From: CANQDT01 sp051878935
GTDB taxonomy: Bacteria; Bacillota; Clostridia; Lachnospirales; Lachnospiraceae
Length of the DNA stretch: 64,000 nt
Direction of reading: 5' to 3'
Assembly (NCBI GenBank): GCA_051878935.1
Contig: JBJELB010000015.1
Coordinates: 4,388 to 68,387 of the forward strand
The translations under genes were made by a program, and so were the position numbers. The notes below the pieces were generated by a model. That model was not told where the DNA came from. It searched no databases and worked only from the letters and a program-made list of their open reading frames with translations. Below, piece after piece: positions 41,935-51,204 of this stretch (position 1 is the first letter of the stretch; the number at the start of each line of letters is the position of its first letter).

Positions 41935-43347
41935 TTAACAAGTCACATCAAAAAATTTTTTCAGAATACTTCTTGCGACACTAATTCCGTTGGCTGAGGC
42001 CTGCTGCAATCCCCTGGTGACAGAAGCACCATCTCCGATCGCTCTCAATCCGCTAACACTCGTTTCAAAATCCTGATTGACAACCACCTTATTGGAATAA
42101 AACTTTACCTCCACTCCGTAAAGCAGCGTCTCATCGCTTGCTATACCGGGGGTTACTTTATCCAACGCGTAGATCATCTCTTCGATGTCGATCATAATAC
42201 GGTGCGGGAATACAAGCGATAAATCTCCCGGAACCGCATCCTTCAAAGTTGGTATGAGATTATTGCGGTACAGACGCTCTTCTGTCGTCCTTCTGCCGCG
42301 CCGGAAATCTCCAAAACGTTGTACCAGGATTTTTCCGTCACACAACATATTAGACAGCTGGGCGATATGTTTACCGTATTCAATCGGCGTCTTAAATGGT
42401 TTCGTAAAATTCTTGGATACTAACAACGCAAAGTTGGTATTATTGGTTTTGTATTCCGCTGATTTATAGGCATGACCATTTACAACTGCCAGACCATTCT
42501 CATAATACTCCGTTGCCACCTCCCCTGATGGATTCGTACAAAAAGTACGGACCTTATCATCAAACGTCGGGGTGTGATAAACCAATTTCGCTTCGTAGAG
42601 ATTCTTGTTCAGAAAATCCATCACTTCATCACGCACCTCTACACGTACACCAATATCAACCGTACCAACCTCTGTTTCAATATCATGAGCTTTACAGATA
42701 TGGCTGAGCCATTCTGCACCTTCTCGTCCCACTGCTGCCACGATTTCAGGAGCATAGTAGGTTTCGCCCGCACCGGTAACCACACCGGTCGCTACGTTAT
42801 CTTCAATCAGCACCTCCTCCACAGAGGTATTGAAAAGTATCTCAACACCGACTGATAATAAGTGTTCCTGAATCTTACCATAGATCTTATAGCCTTCTTC
42901 CGTTCCCAAATGACGGATTGGACATTCAATCAATTTCAGATTGGCATTGATTGCCTTCCGGCGAATCTCACGAATCTCTGCCTCTTTATCGACACCATAA
43001 ACACTCTTATCTGCTCCGAAACGAAGATAGATAGCATCCGATTCCTGAATCAATTCTCTGGCTTCTTCATACCCCAGAATCTCAGGAAGATTTCCACCTA
43101 CATCCGGTGACAATGATAGTTTACCATCCGAAAATGCACCGGCACCGGCAAAGCCGGTTGTAATGGAACAAGGCTGGCATCCTACACACCGTTTCGTCAC
43201 ACGTTTGGGACAATTTCGTTTTTCAATCGACCGTCCCTTTTCGATCATCAATACACGGATTCCCGGTTTTTTTTCACACAATTCATAAGCACAGAAAATT
43301 CCGGAGGGTCCTGCCCCAATAATAATTACATCATATTCCTTCTTCAT
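41935..43347 (-). CDS. FAD-dependent oxidoreductase, COG2509-type, short form
   Basis: A 470-residue flavoprotein with IIIGAGPSGIFCAYEL at the N-terminus, then NCPKRVTKRCVGCQPC, a cluster of four cysteines near residues 45-62 that could bind metal or an iron-sulfur cluster, and GFAGAGAFSDGKLSLSPDVGG. The C-terminal FAD contact is RAIGDGASVTRGLQQASANG. It shares the AGAFSDGKL signature and the layout of the protein at 287-1882 but lacks its N-terminal domain. The reaction is unknown. It follows the nucleoside ABC permease gene by 27 bases. Confidence 0.85.
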   Translation of the reverse strand: MKKEYDVIIIGAGPSGIFCAYELCEKKPGIRVLMIEKGRSIEKRNCPKRVTKRCVGCQPCSITTGFAGAGAFSDGKLSLSPDVGGNLPEILGYEEARELIQESDAIYLRFGADKSVYGVDKEAEIREIRRKAINANLKLIECPIRHLGTEEGYKIYGKIQEHLLSVGVEILFNTSVEEVLIEDNVATGVVTGAGETYYAPEIVAAVGREGAEWLSHICKAHDIETEVGTVDIGVRVEVRDEVMDFLNKNLYEAKLVYHTPTFDDKVRTFCTNPSGEVATEYYENGLAVVNGHAYKSAEYKTNNTNFALLVSKNFTKPFKTPIEYGKHIAQLSNMLCDGKILVQRFGDFRRGRRTTEERLYRNNLIPTLKDAVPGDLSLVFPHRIMIDIEEMIYALDKVTPGIASDETLLYGVEVKFYSNKVVVNQDFETSVSGLRAIGDGASVTRGLQQASANGISVARSILKKFFDVTC

Positions 43348-43374
43348 ATCTGACTCCTCTCTTTCACTGTCCTT

Positions 43375-44322
43375 CTAACGTTCTTCACGGAAATAATTCA
43401 GACCACATGCCGCAGGCTGTGAGTTTTCTCTGGATTGGCGACTGGATGTAACAATCAATACCAACGCCGTAATTAAGAATGGTAACATGTCGTAAATGGC
43501 ATTCGGTATCGGAACACTCTTAGGAACATAGTATTTCAATACACGCAATCCACCAAACACAAAGGAACCAAAGATGGCCTTATTCGGACTCCAGATCGCA
43601 AAAATAACCAATGCCACAGCAATCCATCCCAAACCTCCGACACTGTCCGGAAGCCAGGAACCGCCATTAATAATCATCGAGCAATAAGCTCCACCGATAC
43701 CGCATATTCCGCCACCAATCAGAATATTCCAGTATTTCAGCTGCATTACGCGGATACCTGCTGCATCTGCTGCTGCCGGATTCTCACCAATCGCCTGAAC
43801 ATTGAGCCCCAGCTTGGTATGGTTATAATAAATACCCAATAGAATCGCAATGACAAGTCCAATGTATACGAATGGATTATAGGAAAAGAATAATTTTCCT
43901 ATCACCGGCAAATCACTCAGTACCGGAATATGAATATTTCCCAACTGTGCCGTAATATGCTCAGGTAATTTCAGGGATCCGGTTTCCGAATTGGAAATCG
44001 CCGTAACACCGATAAAATTCGATAAGCCAATACCAAATATCGTTAATGTTAATCCGGTTACATTTTGATTTGCCATCAATGTCACGGTCAGGAAGGCATA
44101 AAGAAGTGCCCCCAACAAACCTGCCATAAATGCGGCAATCAATGCCAGTAACAGATTATCAGTATAATATCCGATCATGAATCCGGCGCAGGCACCCAGA
44201 GACATCATTCCTTCCACACCCAAATTCAAATTTCCAACCTTTTCATGAACAATTTCACCCAGTGTACCAAACAACAACGGAGTTCCGGAGACAATCGCCG
44301 CTACAATGAATTTGATAATCAT
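43375..44322 (-). CDS. Nucleoside ABC transporter permease 2 (NupQ/YufQ-like)
   Basis: A 315-residue polytopic permease of the branched-chain/sugar superfamily. It begins with a hydrophobic segment ending GTPLLFGTLGEIVHEKVGNLNLGVEGMM, the signature of BMP-linked nucleoside permeases, and has LNVQAIGENPAAADAAGI in the coupling loop contacting the ATPase. About nine hydrophobic stretches are visible. It overlaps the other permease gene by four bases and is the last transporter gene in the operon. Confidence 0.9.
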   Translation of the reverse strand: MIIKFIVAAIVSGTPLLFGTLGEIVHEKVGNLNLGVEGMMSLGACAGFMIGYYTDNLLLALIAAFMAGLLGALLYAFLTVTLMANQNVTGLTLTIFGIGLSNFIGVTAISNSETGSLKLPEHITAQLGNIHIPVLSDLPVIGKLFFSYNPFVYIGLVIAILLGIYYNHTKLGLNVQAIGENPAAADAAGIRVMQLKYWNILIGGGICGIGGAYCSMIINGGSWLPDSVGGLGWIAVALVIFAIWSPNKAIFGSFVFGGLRVLKYYVPKSVPIPNAIYDMLPFLITALVLIVTSSRQSRENSQPAACGLNYFREER

Positions 44323-45395
44323 TTCTTATTCCCTCCTTCCGATGCAATGACAAATTGATAACGGATGAAGAATTCACATCCAAGTACAAAAAATAAGATG
44401 ACGCCTTGTAGTACATCCGCACAGTTCGATGACAGTCCGTACGTCGACTGAACAACACTACTTCCCTTTTCCAGCACTGCGAACAAAAAGGTTACCAGCA
44501 AAATACCCCATGGGTTTAATTGGGCCAGCCATGCTACGATAATCGCTGTAAAGCCGACGCCTCCGGCTACTGCTGTTGCCAGTGTCATATCCGAACCAGT
44601 TGCCTGCGTCATGCCGGCAATACCACAGATACCACCACTGATGAACATGGTACGAAGGATAATCTTCTTCACATTCATACCGGCATAAGCAGCCGTTGCC
44701 TGACTCTCTCCTACAACACTGACTTCATAACCATGCTTGCTGTATTTCAAATAAACATATACAATCACTACCAGAACCAGGCCAATCACCCAGCCGGCAT
44801 GCACTCCAAAGATACTGTCAAGCTGTGCATTCTTTGTAAAGCGGGCAATTTTCGGAAATCCCGGTGAATTCGGATCTGCCCAGGGACCGTCACGCAACAA
44901 TACAATGACATATAAGGCAATATAATTTAACATCAACGTAAATAACGTTTCATTGGTGTTAAATTTTGCTTTGAATATGGCAGGTATCAGTCCATACAAA
45001 CCGCCACCGATAAATCCTGCGATAAACATCACCAGTATTAATAACCAATGTGGCCAGGTATCATGAAACAATGCAAAATAGGATGCAAAGATCGCACCGG
45101 CTATAATCTGTCCTTCTGCACCAATATTCCAGAATTTCATCTTAAATGCAAGTGTGATGCCCAGGGAAGAAATCAACAATGGAATCATCAGTTTCACGGT
45201 TGCCTGTATCGCCATCTCACTACGGAACGCTCCCATAATAATCGTCTTATAAACCATCAGAGGCTGATATCCGATACACAGAATGAAAATGGCACCGGCT
45301 ATCAGAGAAAGCAGAATCGAGCCCATGCGAAGAAAGAAAATACTTTTTCCGGAACGTTCGGCACGTTTTGCAATACGAATTCTCCAGTTATTCAT
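44319..45395 (-). CDS. Nucleoside ABC transporter permease 1 (NupP/YufP-like)
   Basis: A 358-residue polytopic permease with an N-terminal basic stretch before the first membrane segment, AFKMKFWNIGAEGQIIAGA, and the coupling-loop SVVGESQATAAYAGMNVKK. It forms the channel with the second permease. Start overlaps the ATPase gene by eight bases. Family members pair with BMP lipoproteins to import guanosine and other nucleosides. Confidence 0.9.
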   Translation of the reverse strand: MNNWRIRIAKRAERSGKSIFFLRMGSILLSLIAGAIFILCIGYQPLMVYKTIIMGAFRSEMAIQATVKLMIPLLISSLGITLAFKMKFWNIGAEGQIIAGAIFASYFALFHDTWPHWLLILVMFIAGFIGGGLYGLIPAIFKAKFNTNETLFTLMLNYIALYVIVLLRDGPWADPNSPGFPKIARFTKNAQLDSIFGVHAGWVIGLVLVVIVYVYLKYSKHGYEVSVVGESQATAAYAGMNVKKIILRTMFISGGICGIAGMTQATGSDMTLATAVAGGVGFTAIIVAWLAQLNPWGILLVTFLFAVLEKGSSVVQSTYGLSSNCADVLQGVILFFVLGCEFFIRYQFVIASEGGNKK

Positions 45396-46908
45396 TCTTT
45401 GACACCTCCTCCAGCTTCTTACCGGTCATCATCATGCCCAGTTGCTCTTTTGTCGTTTTCGCTGCCTCTACAATACCTGTGACCTGACCATGACATAACA
45501 CCATGATACGGTCAGATAACTCCAGCAGAACATCTAAATCTTCCCCGATAAAAAGAATAGCAACCTGTTTTTTCTTTTGCTCATTTAACAAATCATAAAT
45601 GTTATAGGATGCGTTGATATCCAGTCCACGAACCGGATATGCGGTAATGAGCAGGTTTGGATTCGACTCTATCTCACGACCTAGCAGTACCTTTTGTACG
45701 TTACCACCCGACATCCTCCTTACCGGCATTTCCGTACCAGGTGTTTTAATCTCCAGCTTTTTAATCAGATTTTCAGCCATTTCCTTACTCGGCTTTCTCC
45801 GGACAAACGGCCCTTTTCCTTTATGATAAGACTTCAGCAGCATATTATCCGTCATACCCATCGAAGCGACCAGACCCATACCAAGGCGGTCTTCCGGTAC
45901 AAAGCTCATACTGATACCCAGATCGATGATTTCAGAAGGTGTTTTCCCCACAATGTTGTGCTTTTTATGAAGAATTGCCCCTTCAGACACCGGCTGCAGT
46001 CCTGCGAGAACTTCACACAGTTCCTTCTGTCCGCTGCCTGCGATTCCGGCTACCCCAAGAATCTCACCCTTATTCAGATCAAAGGAAACATCCTCTAACG
46101 CTTTCGTTCCATCCGCACGGTCAACACTTAAATGGAACACATCCAGGATACGTTCTGTATGCTCTACCACCGGACGGTTAATCTTCAAATCTACCGGACG
46201 GCCTACCATAATCTCAGTCAACTGCTTCTCGTTGGTTTCTGCTGTGATGACCGTATCAATACTCTTTCCTTTTCTCAGAATAGTAACACGGTCACTGATA
46301 CTCAATACCTCATGTAGCTTATGAGTAATAATAATGATTGCTGCGCCCTGCTCTCTCATTTTCCGAAGAATTTCAAACAGCCGCTCCGTTTCCTGCGGTG
46401 TCAATACCGCTGTCGGCTCATCCAGAATTAAAATCTTAGCCCCGCGATATAATACCTTTACTATTTCCACCGTTTGTTTTTCGCTGACGGACATATTATA
46501 GATTTTCTTATCCGGGTCAATCTCCAGTCCATATTTCTGACTAATCTCAAGAATTCTTTTTCTTAATTCCTTCGGTTTACATTTTTTCTCTTTTGTGCCT
46601 AACACAATGTTGTCCATAGCACTGAAAACGTCCACCAGCTTGAAATGCTGATGAATCATCCCTATTCCCAGTTTCATCGCATCAGTCGGAGAATGAATGA
46701 CAACTTCCTTCCCATCAATATCAATCGTTCCTTCATCCTGATGGTAAATACCGGACAACATATTCATTAGCGTTGTCTTACCGGATCCGTTTTCACCCAG
46801 AAGTGCCAGAATCTCTCCATACTTTACATGCAGATCAATCTGGTCATTCGCCACTACCGGACCAAATGTTTTGGTGATGCCGTGACATTCAATCGCATAT
46901 GCAGACAT
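45388..46908 (-). CDS. Nucleoside ABC transporter ATPase, double cassette (NupO/YufO-like)
   Basis: A 506-residue protein with two ABC domains in tandem. The first has Walker A GENGSGKT (residues 38-45), MSVSEKQTVEIVKVL and LILDEPTAVL. The second has a degenerate Walker A (GIAGSGQKE) and a signature RMSGGNVQKVLLGRE, as in ribose/nucleoside-type ATPases. It powers import of the substrate bound by the BMP lipoprotein. A hairpin between it and the lipoprotein gene (46950-46986) could lower its expression compared with the binding protein. Confidence 0.92.
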   Translation of the reverse strand: MSAYAIECHGITKTFGPVVANDQIDLHVKYGEILALLGENGSGKTTLMNMLSGIYHQDEGTIDIDGKEVVIHSPTDAMKLGIGMIHQHFKLVDVFSAMDNIVLGTKEKKCKPKELRKRILEISQKYGLEIDPDKKIYNMSVSEKQTVEIVKVLYRGAKILILDEPTAVLTPQETERLFEILRKMREQGAAIIIITHKLHEVLSISDRVTILRKGKSIDTVITAETNEKQLTEIMVGRPVDLKINRPVVEHTERILDVFHLSVDRADGTKALEDVSFDLNKGEILGVAGIAGSGQKELCEVLAGLQPVSEGAILHKKHNIVGKTPSEIIDLGISMSFVPEDRLGMGLVASMGMTDNMLLKSYHKGKGPFVRRKPSKEMAENLIKKLEIKTPGTEMPVRRMSGGNVQKVLLGREIESNPNLLITAYPVRGLDINASYNIYDLLNEQKKKQVAILFIGEDLDVLLELSDRIMVLCHGQVTGIVEAAKTTKEQLGMMMTGKKLEEVSKNE

Positions 46909-46949
46909 TGCTTTCCCCTTTCTTTTTCTGTCATCTCATAACAAAATCA

Positions 46950-46986
46950 GGGTGTCACAAAACTTGGAACAAATTTTGTAACACCC
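46950..46986 (-). terminator. Stem-loop between the BMP lipoprotein and ATPase genes
   Basis: On the minus strand GGGTGTTACAAAA pairs with TTTTGTGACACCC (one mismatch) around an 11-base loop, followed by TGATTTTG. It lies 23 bases after the binding-protein stop. The tail is only moderately T-rich, so it probably acts as an attenuator or 3' stabiliser rather than a full stop. Confidence 0.65.
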
Positions 46987-47008
46987 TTTTGTGATTAAGG
47001 TTACTTGA

Positions 47009-48157
47009 TTATTTTACTTCAACATTCTCATAATACCAGTTAATTCCGCCTGTGATATCTGCATCACTTAATGTGGAGCCTTCTTCACCGACTGTCTTGC
47101 CATCGTTGGTATTCATAACTCCATCAAATACATTGAAAGAACCATCTAAAATCTTTGCTGATGCTGCTTCTACTGCATCGGCTGTTCCATCTGCGGCAAA
47201 ATCAGCTAAATCAGAAAGCTGTACCAAGCCTTCGGCCATACCGCCGAAATAATTAGAACCATCCCATGTACCATCAATGATACTCTGTACTGCTGAGGTA
47301 TAATAAGCGCCCCAGTTCCACATAACAGAACATAACGTAGCTTTTGGAGCATCCTTACTCATATCGGAGTTATAACCGATACCGTAAACACCTGCCTTTT
47401 CAGCTACTAACTGAGGGTTTGCCGTATCGCAGTGCTGAGCAATAACATCACAGTCAGCATCAACCAATGCCTGTGCTGCCGCTGTTTCACCTTCCGGATC
47501 ATACCAGCTGTTCGTAACTTTTACGTATACTTTTGCATCTTCATTCACAGATTGAACACCCATTGCGAATGCATTAATACCACCGGTTACCTCAGAATTG
47601 TCAACACCCATTGCGGCAACATAACCGATTTTGTTTGTCTCTGTCTTCATACCTGCAACAATACCGGATAAGTATCTTGCCTGGTAAATTCTACCAAAGT
47701 AGTTGTTAAAGTTCTTACCGTTACTCATGTATCCTGTTCCGTGTGAGAAATAAACATCTGGATACTCTTCTGCAAGAGCTGCACAGGTTTCCATATAACC
47801 CCAGCTGGTTGCAAAGATAATATTACATCCTTCTTCAATACAGTCTCTCATTGCTGTTTCTACTGCCGTAGGATCGTCATCCGCTACATTGTTCTTACGT
47901 ACGATCTGAGAATCATCAAGAGCAAGTTCTGCCTGCATATTCTGGATGCCTACATCATGTGTGTAGCTGTAACCGGAACCATCTGCAGGATCTCCGATAT
48001 GGATAACACCAACTTTGATGTCCTCTTTACTGATTGCGGTCGTTTCCTGTGCTGTCTGGCTGTTATCCGTTTCTTCTGTTGTTGTAGAAGAACCACAACC
48101 TGCCAGTAAGGAAACTGACATCATTGCAACTGCTAAAATACTTAATATCTTTCTCAT
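47009..48157 (-). CDS. BMP-family nucleoside-binding lipoprotein
   Basis: A 382-residue lipoprotein. The signal peptide ends in SLLAGC (lipidated Cys21), then a Thr/Glu linker and a BMP (Med/TmpC) domain: IKVGVIHIGDPADGSGYSYTHDVGI, GCNIIFATSWGYME and GINAFAMGVQSVN. Family members bind purine nucleosides. It is the first gene of the transport operon, with AGGAGG before the start. No purine riboswitch was seen in the short leader. Confidence 0.92.
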   Translation of the reverse strand: MRKILSILAVAMMSVSLLAGCGSSTTTEETDNSQTAQETTAISKEDIKVGVIHIGDPADGSGYSYTHDVGIQNMQAELALDDSQIVRKNNVADDDPTAVETAMRDCIEEGCNIIFATSWGYMETCAALAEEYPDVYFSHGTGYMSNGKNFNNYFGRIYQARYLSGIVAGMKTETNKIGYVAAMGVDNSEVTGGINAFAMGVQSVNEDAKVYVKVTNSWYDPEGETAAAQALVDADCDVIAQHCDTANPQLVAEKAGVYGIGYNSDMSKDAPKATLCSVMWNWGAYYTSAVQSIIDGTWDGSNYFGGMAEGLVQLSDLADFAADGTADAVEAASAKILDGSFNVFDGVMNTNDGKTVGEEGSTLSDADITGGINWYYENVEVK

Positions 48158-48230
48158 TTTTTCTCCTCCTAAAGTAAGATTTCTTAAGTACCATAATCAC
48201 TTATAAATTTACCACTTTATCCAGAAAACG

Positions 48231-48899
48231 TCAATCGGTTTTCAAAGAAAGAAACCGCTCACATTCCTTCGCCAGAGCTTCTTCTGCCTGTACTCCGGAG
48301 AGTCGTGCTATATTGACCAGTTCACGCAGCATTTTACCAACCAGATACCCTGTCTGTTCCTTCTCATTCTCATTTATCTCTTCCAGCTCCGTCAATTCTT
48401 CCGAAAGAAGCTGCATGGACTCTTCCTTTGTGGAAGAACGATACTGCCTGTCCATCTTCTTTAACACCTTCTCCATGCGCAGCAGCGCAGGAAATGCTTT
48501 AGGTATCTCCGTGCTGTGACCTTTCTCTTTTCCCTTTAATTCTTCCCAGGTTGCCAGAACATTATCCGTATTCATTGCATTCCTTTTTCCGAACACATGC
48601 GGATGTCGGTAGATCATCTTCTGTCCCAGCCGGTCAATCACCTCTTCCAGTGTAAAATGTCCTTCCTCACCGGCAATCTGGCTGTGCAGCATAATCTGGA
48701 GCAGCATATCTCCCAGTTCCTCGCACAGATTTTCGTAATTGCCTGTTTCTGTTGCCACCGTAATGGCCTCCACAGACTCATACGCCTCCTCTATCATACA
48801 ACGTTTCAGTGATTCATGAGTCTGTTCCCGATCCCACGGGCATCCATCCTTTGCCCGCAGGCGGGCAATAATTTCTTTCAACTCTTCAAATGAAATCAT
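48231..48899 (-). CDS. mazG: MazG-family nucleotide pyrophosphohydrolase
   Basis: A 222-residue all-alpha enzyme. The start LKEIIARLRAKDGCPWDREQTHESL and the metal sites RCMIEEAYESVEAI with NLCEELGDMLLQIMLHSQIA match MazG, which hydrolyses noncanonical or excess nucleoside triphosphates to monophosphates. A second, degenerate helical half with EELTELEEI is seen near the C-terminus; the protein is shorter than the about 260 residues of Escherichia coli MazG. It lies 73 bases upstream of the nucleoside transporter on the same strand and divergent from traX. Confidence 0.92.
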   Translation of the reverse strand: MISFEELKEIIARLRAKDGCPWDREQTHESLKRCMIEEAYESVEAITVATETGNYENLCEELGDMLLQIMLHSQIAGEEGHFTLEEVIDRLGQKMIYRHPHVFGKRNAMNTDNVLATWEELKGKEKGHSTEIPKAFPALLRMEKVLKKMDRQYRSSTKEESMQLLSEELTELEEINENEKEQTGYLVGKMLRELVNIARLSGVQAEEALAKECERFLSLKTD

Positions 48900-48998
48900 A
48901 TCTTTTCTCCATTCCGCTTGTATTTCCTGTCCGTTCTTATATAATACTTACATACATCTTTCGCTGTTTACTGCGAATATAAGAGCGGAGAACCGATT

Positions 48999-49685
48999 AT
49001 GAAACCATTATATCAATGTCTGAATAATTTTCAACTGAAGCTGATTGCTCTTATTTTTATGGCAATCGATCATATTGGTGCCGTATGCTTTCCTGACATC
49101 TTACTCTTACAGATATTAGGGCGCATCGCTTTTCCCATCTTTTGTTTTTTACTGGTCGAAGGCTTCACTCATACAAAAAACTTAAAGCGGTACCTCATGC
49201 GTATCGGTATCGTCGCACTGCTTTCGGATATTCCTTTTGACCTTGCCATTTATGGAAAATGTACTCTTTACCATCAAAACACGTTCTTCACCCTGTTTTT
49301 TGGTTTATTAATGATGACTTATCTGTCACGCTTAGTCGTACTGGAAAGTCCACGTTACCAGCGTCTAGCCAGTGTTCTTGTGGTCTTCTTCTTTGCAACC
49401 GTAGCCATGTACATGCACACGGATTACAGCTCCTCCGGAGTCGGATTATTATTAATCTTCATCTTTTATGAATACAGAATCCGTAACCTGTCCGAAAAGA
49501 ATTTGATAATCCTTTTTGCCCTTTGGTGTCTGATCTGTGGCAATATCGAAATCTATGCCTTTTTCGCCATCATACCAATCTGCATGTACAACGGGGAAAA
49601 AGGCTCCTATTCCAAGTGGTTGTTTTACGGCTTTTATCCGGCGCACCTCCTGATACTTGCCCTGATTCGATACTATATGCTCTGA
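48999..49685 (+). CDS. TraX-family membrane protein
   Basis: A 228-residue polytopic protein beginning NNFQLKLIALIFMAIDHIG, with GRIAFPIFCFLLVEGFTHTKN and YLMRIGIVALLSDIPFDLA, the core of the TraX family. TraX acetylates F-pilin in plasmids, but chromosomal Firmicute members are thought to be membrane acyltransferases acting on other targets. About seven or eight hydrophobic segments. No conjugation gene is nearby. Its 3' end overlaps the end of dpaB by 13 bases. Confidence 0.88.
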   Translation: MKPLYQCLNNFQLKLIALIFMAIDHIGAVCFPDILLLQILGRIAFPIFCFLLVEGFTHTKNLKRYLMRIGIVALLSDIPFDLAIYGKCTLYHQNTFFTLFFGLLMMTYLSRLVVLESPRYQRLASVLVVFFFATVAMYMHTDYSSSGVGLLLIFIFYEYRIRNLSEKNLIILFALWCLICGNIEIYAFFAIIPICMYNGEKGSYSKWLFYGFYPAHLLILALIRYYML

Positions 49686-50257
49686 ATCACAGGCTGAATC
49701 TGTTTTCCATCCAGTGCATCACGAATCGTATCGGCTAACAGTCTGGTATTTGCCACCATGGAATACGGTTTCTCTTTCCAATTATCCTGCCCAAACGGGA
49801 CAAAATAAATGTTCTTATATGGAAAGAGCTGACCAATGTTTTTAAAATTAGCACCCAGGGCATCATTGGTAGCCAGGCAGATGACAAGCGGTTTTCCTAC
49901 ACGCAGATGCGATTTGGCAGCCATTAATACCGTAGTATCCGTAATTCCATTGACCAGCTTTGCTAATGTATTTCCTGTGCACGGAGCAATCACCATAACA
50001 TCCAGCATATCTTTCGGTCCTATCGGTTCTGCCCCGACAATTGAATCGATGACCGGATTTCCTGTTATGGACTCCAGTTTTTTACGATGCTCCTGTGCTT
50101 CTCCAAACCGGCTGTCTATCTCAGCCACATGTTCTGATATGATGGGAATCACTCCGGCTCCTTGTTTTATCATGTTTTCTATTTCGGGATATATTTTTGA
50201 AAAAGAACAAAAGGAACCGGTCATACCGATCCCAATTCTCAGATTCTGTAAATCCAT
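49673..50257 (-). CDS. dpaB: Dipicolinate synthase subunit B
   Basis: A 194-residue flavoprotein-like protein (SpoVFB) beginning LRIGIGMTGSFCSF with MLDVMVIAPCTGNTLAKLVNGITDTTV, the family signature. With subunit A it makes dipicolinic acid from dihydrodipicolinate in the mother cell, a major spore component. It is normally directly after dpaA; here dpaA is 4.8 kb upstream on the same strand and the gap is filled by a plus-strand block. AAGGAG precedes it. Confidence 0.92.
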   Translation of the reverse strand: MDLQNLRIGIGMTGSFCSFSKIYPEIENMIKQGAGVIPIISEHVAEIDSRFGEAQEHRKKLESITGNPVIDSIVGAEPIGPKDMLDVMVIAPCTGNTLAKLVNGITDTTVLMAAKSHLRVGKPLVICLATNDALGANFKNIGQLFPYKNIYFVPFGQDNWKEKPYSMVANTRLLADTIRDALDGKQIQPVIQSI

Positions 50258-50391
50258 TCTCTCGCACTCCTTGTTTTCTTTCGGTTATATTTCATACTAT
50301 GCAATCCTTTCATTTCGTTTCTATGTTTTTATTTACAATGATGAGTTTTCTATGCTAAGATGTAGTTTAAAAATGAAGGAGCTGTACGGTT

Positions 50392-51204
50392 ATGATACGA
50401 CTCATTGCTGCCGACATGGACGGCACCCTATTAAACGATAAAAAAGAGCTGCCTGCTGATTTCTTTACGATTCTGAAACAACTAAAAGCTATCGGAATCG
50501 AATTTGCTGCAGCCAGCGGACGCCAATACTATAATTTGAAAAAGGTATTCGGAGACAACGGAAACGATCTGTACTATATTGCTGAAAACGGTGCTATGAT
50601 TTTTTACCGGAATCAAACCATTTATGCAGATGAACTGAAGGCAAATAAGCTGTCCGCCATCCGCAAAACCATCCGTACCATTTCCGGAGCTTATCCGATT
50701 TATTGCGGCAAAGAAGGCGCCTATTATGAACATACGGATACGGAATTTCTATATCATGCAACTATGTATTATGAAAAGCTTATTCAGGTTCCTGATTTAT
50801 CCGAAATGCTCATCCGGGACCAGATATGCAAAATTGCCATCTACCGTCCTGATGCGGAAACAACCACACTGCCTGCCATGATGGATTTCAACCGGGAATA
50901 CCAGGTTACATTATCCGCTCCATCCTGGGTTGATATTATGAACCAGGGAACCAATAAAGGAAAGGCGCTTCAATTTGTCCAGCAACATCTTAACATTACT
51001 TTTGATGAAAGCATGGTATTTGGAGATTATTTAAATGATTTAGAACTGTTGCAGCAGGCTTATTACAGCTACGCAATGGAAAATGCGCACCCAGAGTTGA
51101 AAAAGATCAGCCGCTTTACTGCCCCTTCGAACAACGACGCCGGAGTGACGCAGATTTTACACAAACTGTTAGAGCATAAGAAAGACGAGGGAATAAAACT
51201 ATGA
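50392..51204 (+). CDS. Cof-type HAD phosphatase (HAD-IIB)
   Basis: A 270-residue hydrolase with the catalytic DxD motif in IAADMDGTLLNDKKE, motif II in FAAASGRQYYNL, and motif IV FGDYLNDLELLQ near residue 215. The central cap is of the IIB type. Relatives remove phosphate from sugar phosphates or flavin mononucleotide; substrate is unknown. The stop overlaps the metF start by four bases, so it belongs to the methionine operon, but a role there is not proven. Confidence 0.92.
   Translation: MIRLIAADMDGTLLNDKKELPADFFTILKQLKAIGIEFAAASGRQYYNLKKVFGDNGNDLYYIAENGAMIFYRNQTIYADELKANKLSAIRKTIRTISGAYPIYCGKEGAYYEHTDTEFLYHATMYYEKLIQVPDLSEMLIRDQICKIAIYRPDAETTTLPAMMDFNREYQVTLSAPSWVDIMNQGTNKGKALQFVQQHLNITFDESMVFGDYLNDLELLQQAYYSYAMENAHPELKKISRFTAPSNNDAGVTQILHKLLEHKKDEGIKL

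Noticed and set aside
48158..48230. Possible purine riboswitch before the nucleoside transporter
   Set aside because: The gap is only 73 bases and lacks the conserved purine aptamer loops.
48999..49685. Conjugative element suggested by a TraX-family gene
   Set aside because: Chromosomal TraX-like proteins are common in Firmicutes and no relaxase, coupling protein or type IV secretion gene is near.
50258..50391. Possible SAM riboswitch before the HAD-metF-metH operon
   Set aside because: I looked for SAM-I and related cores and saw none; the leader is short and lacks a terminator.
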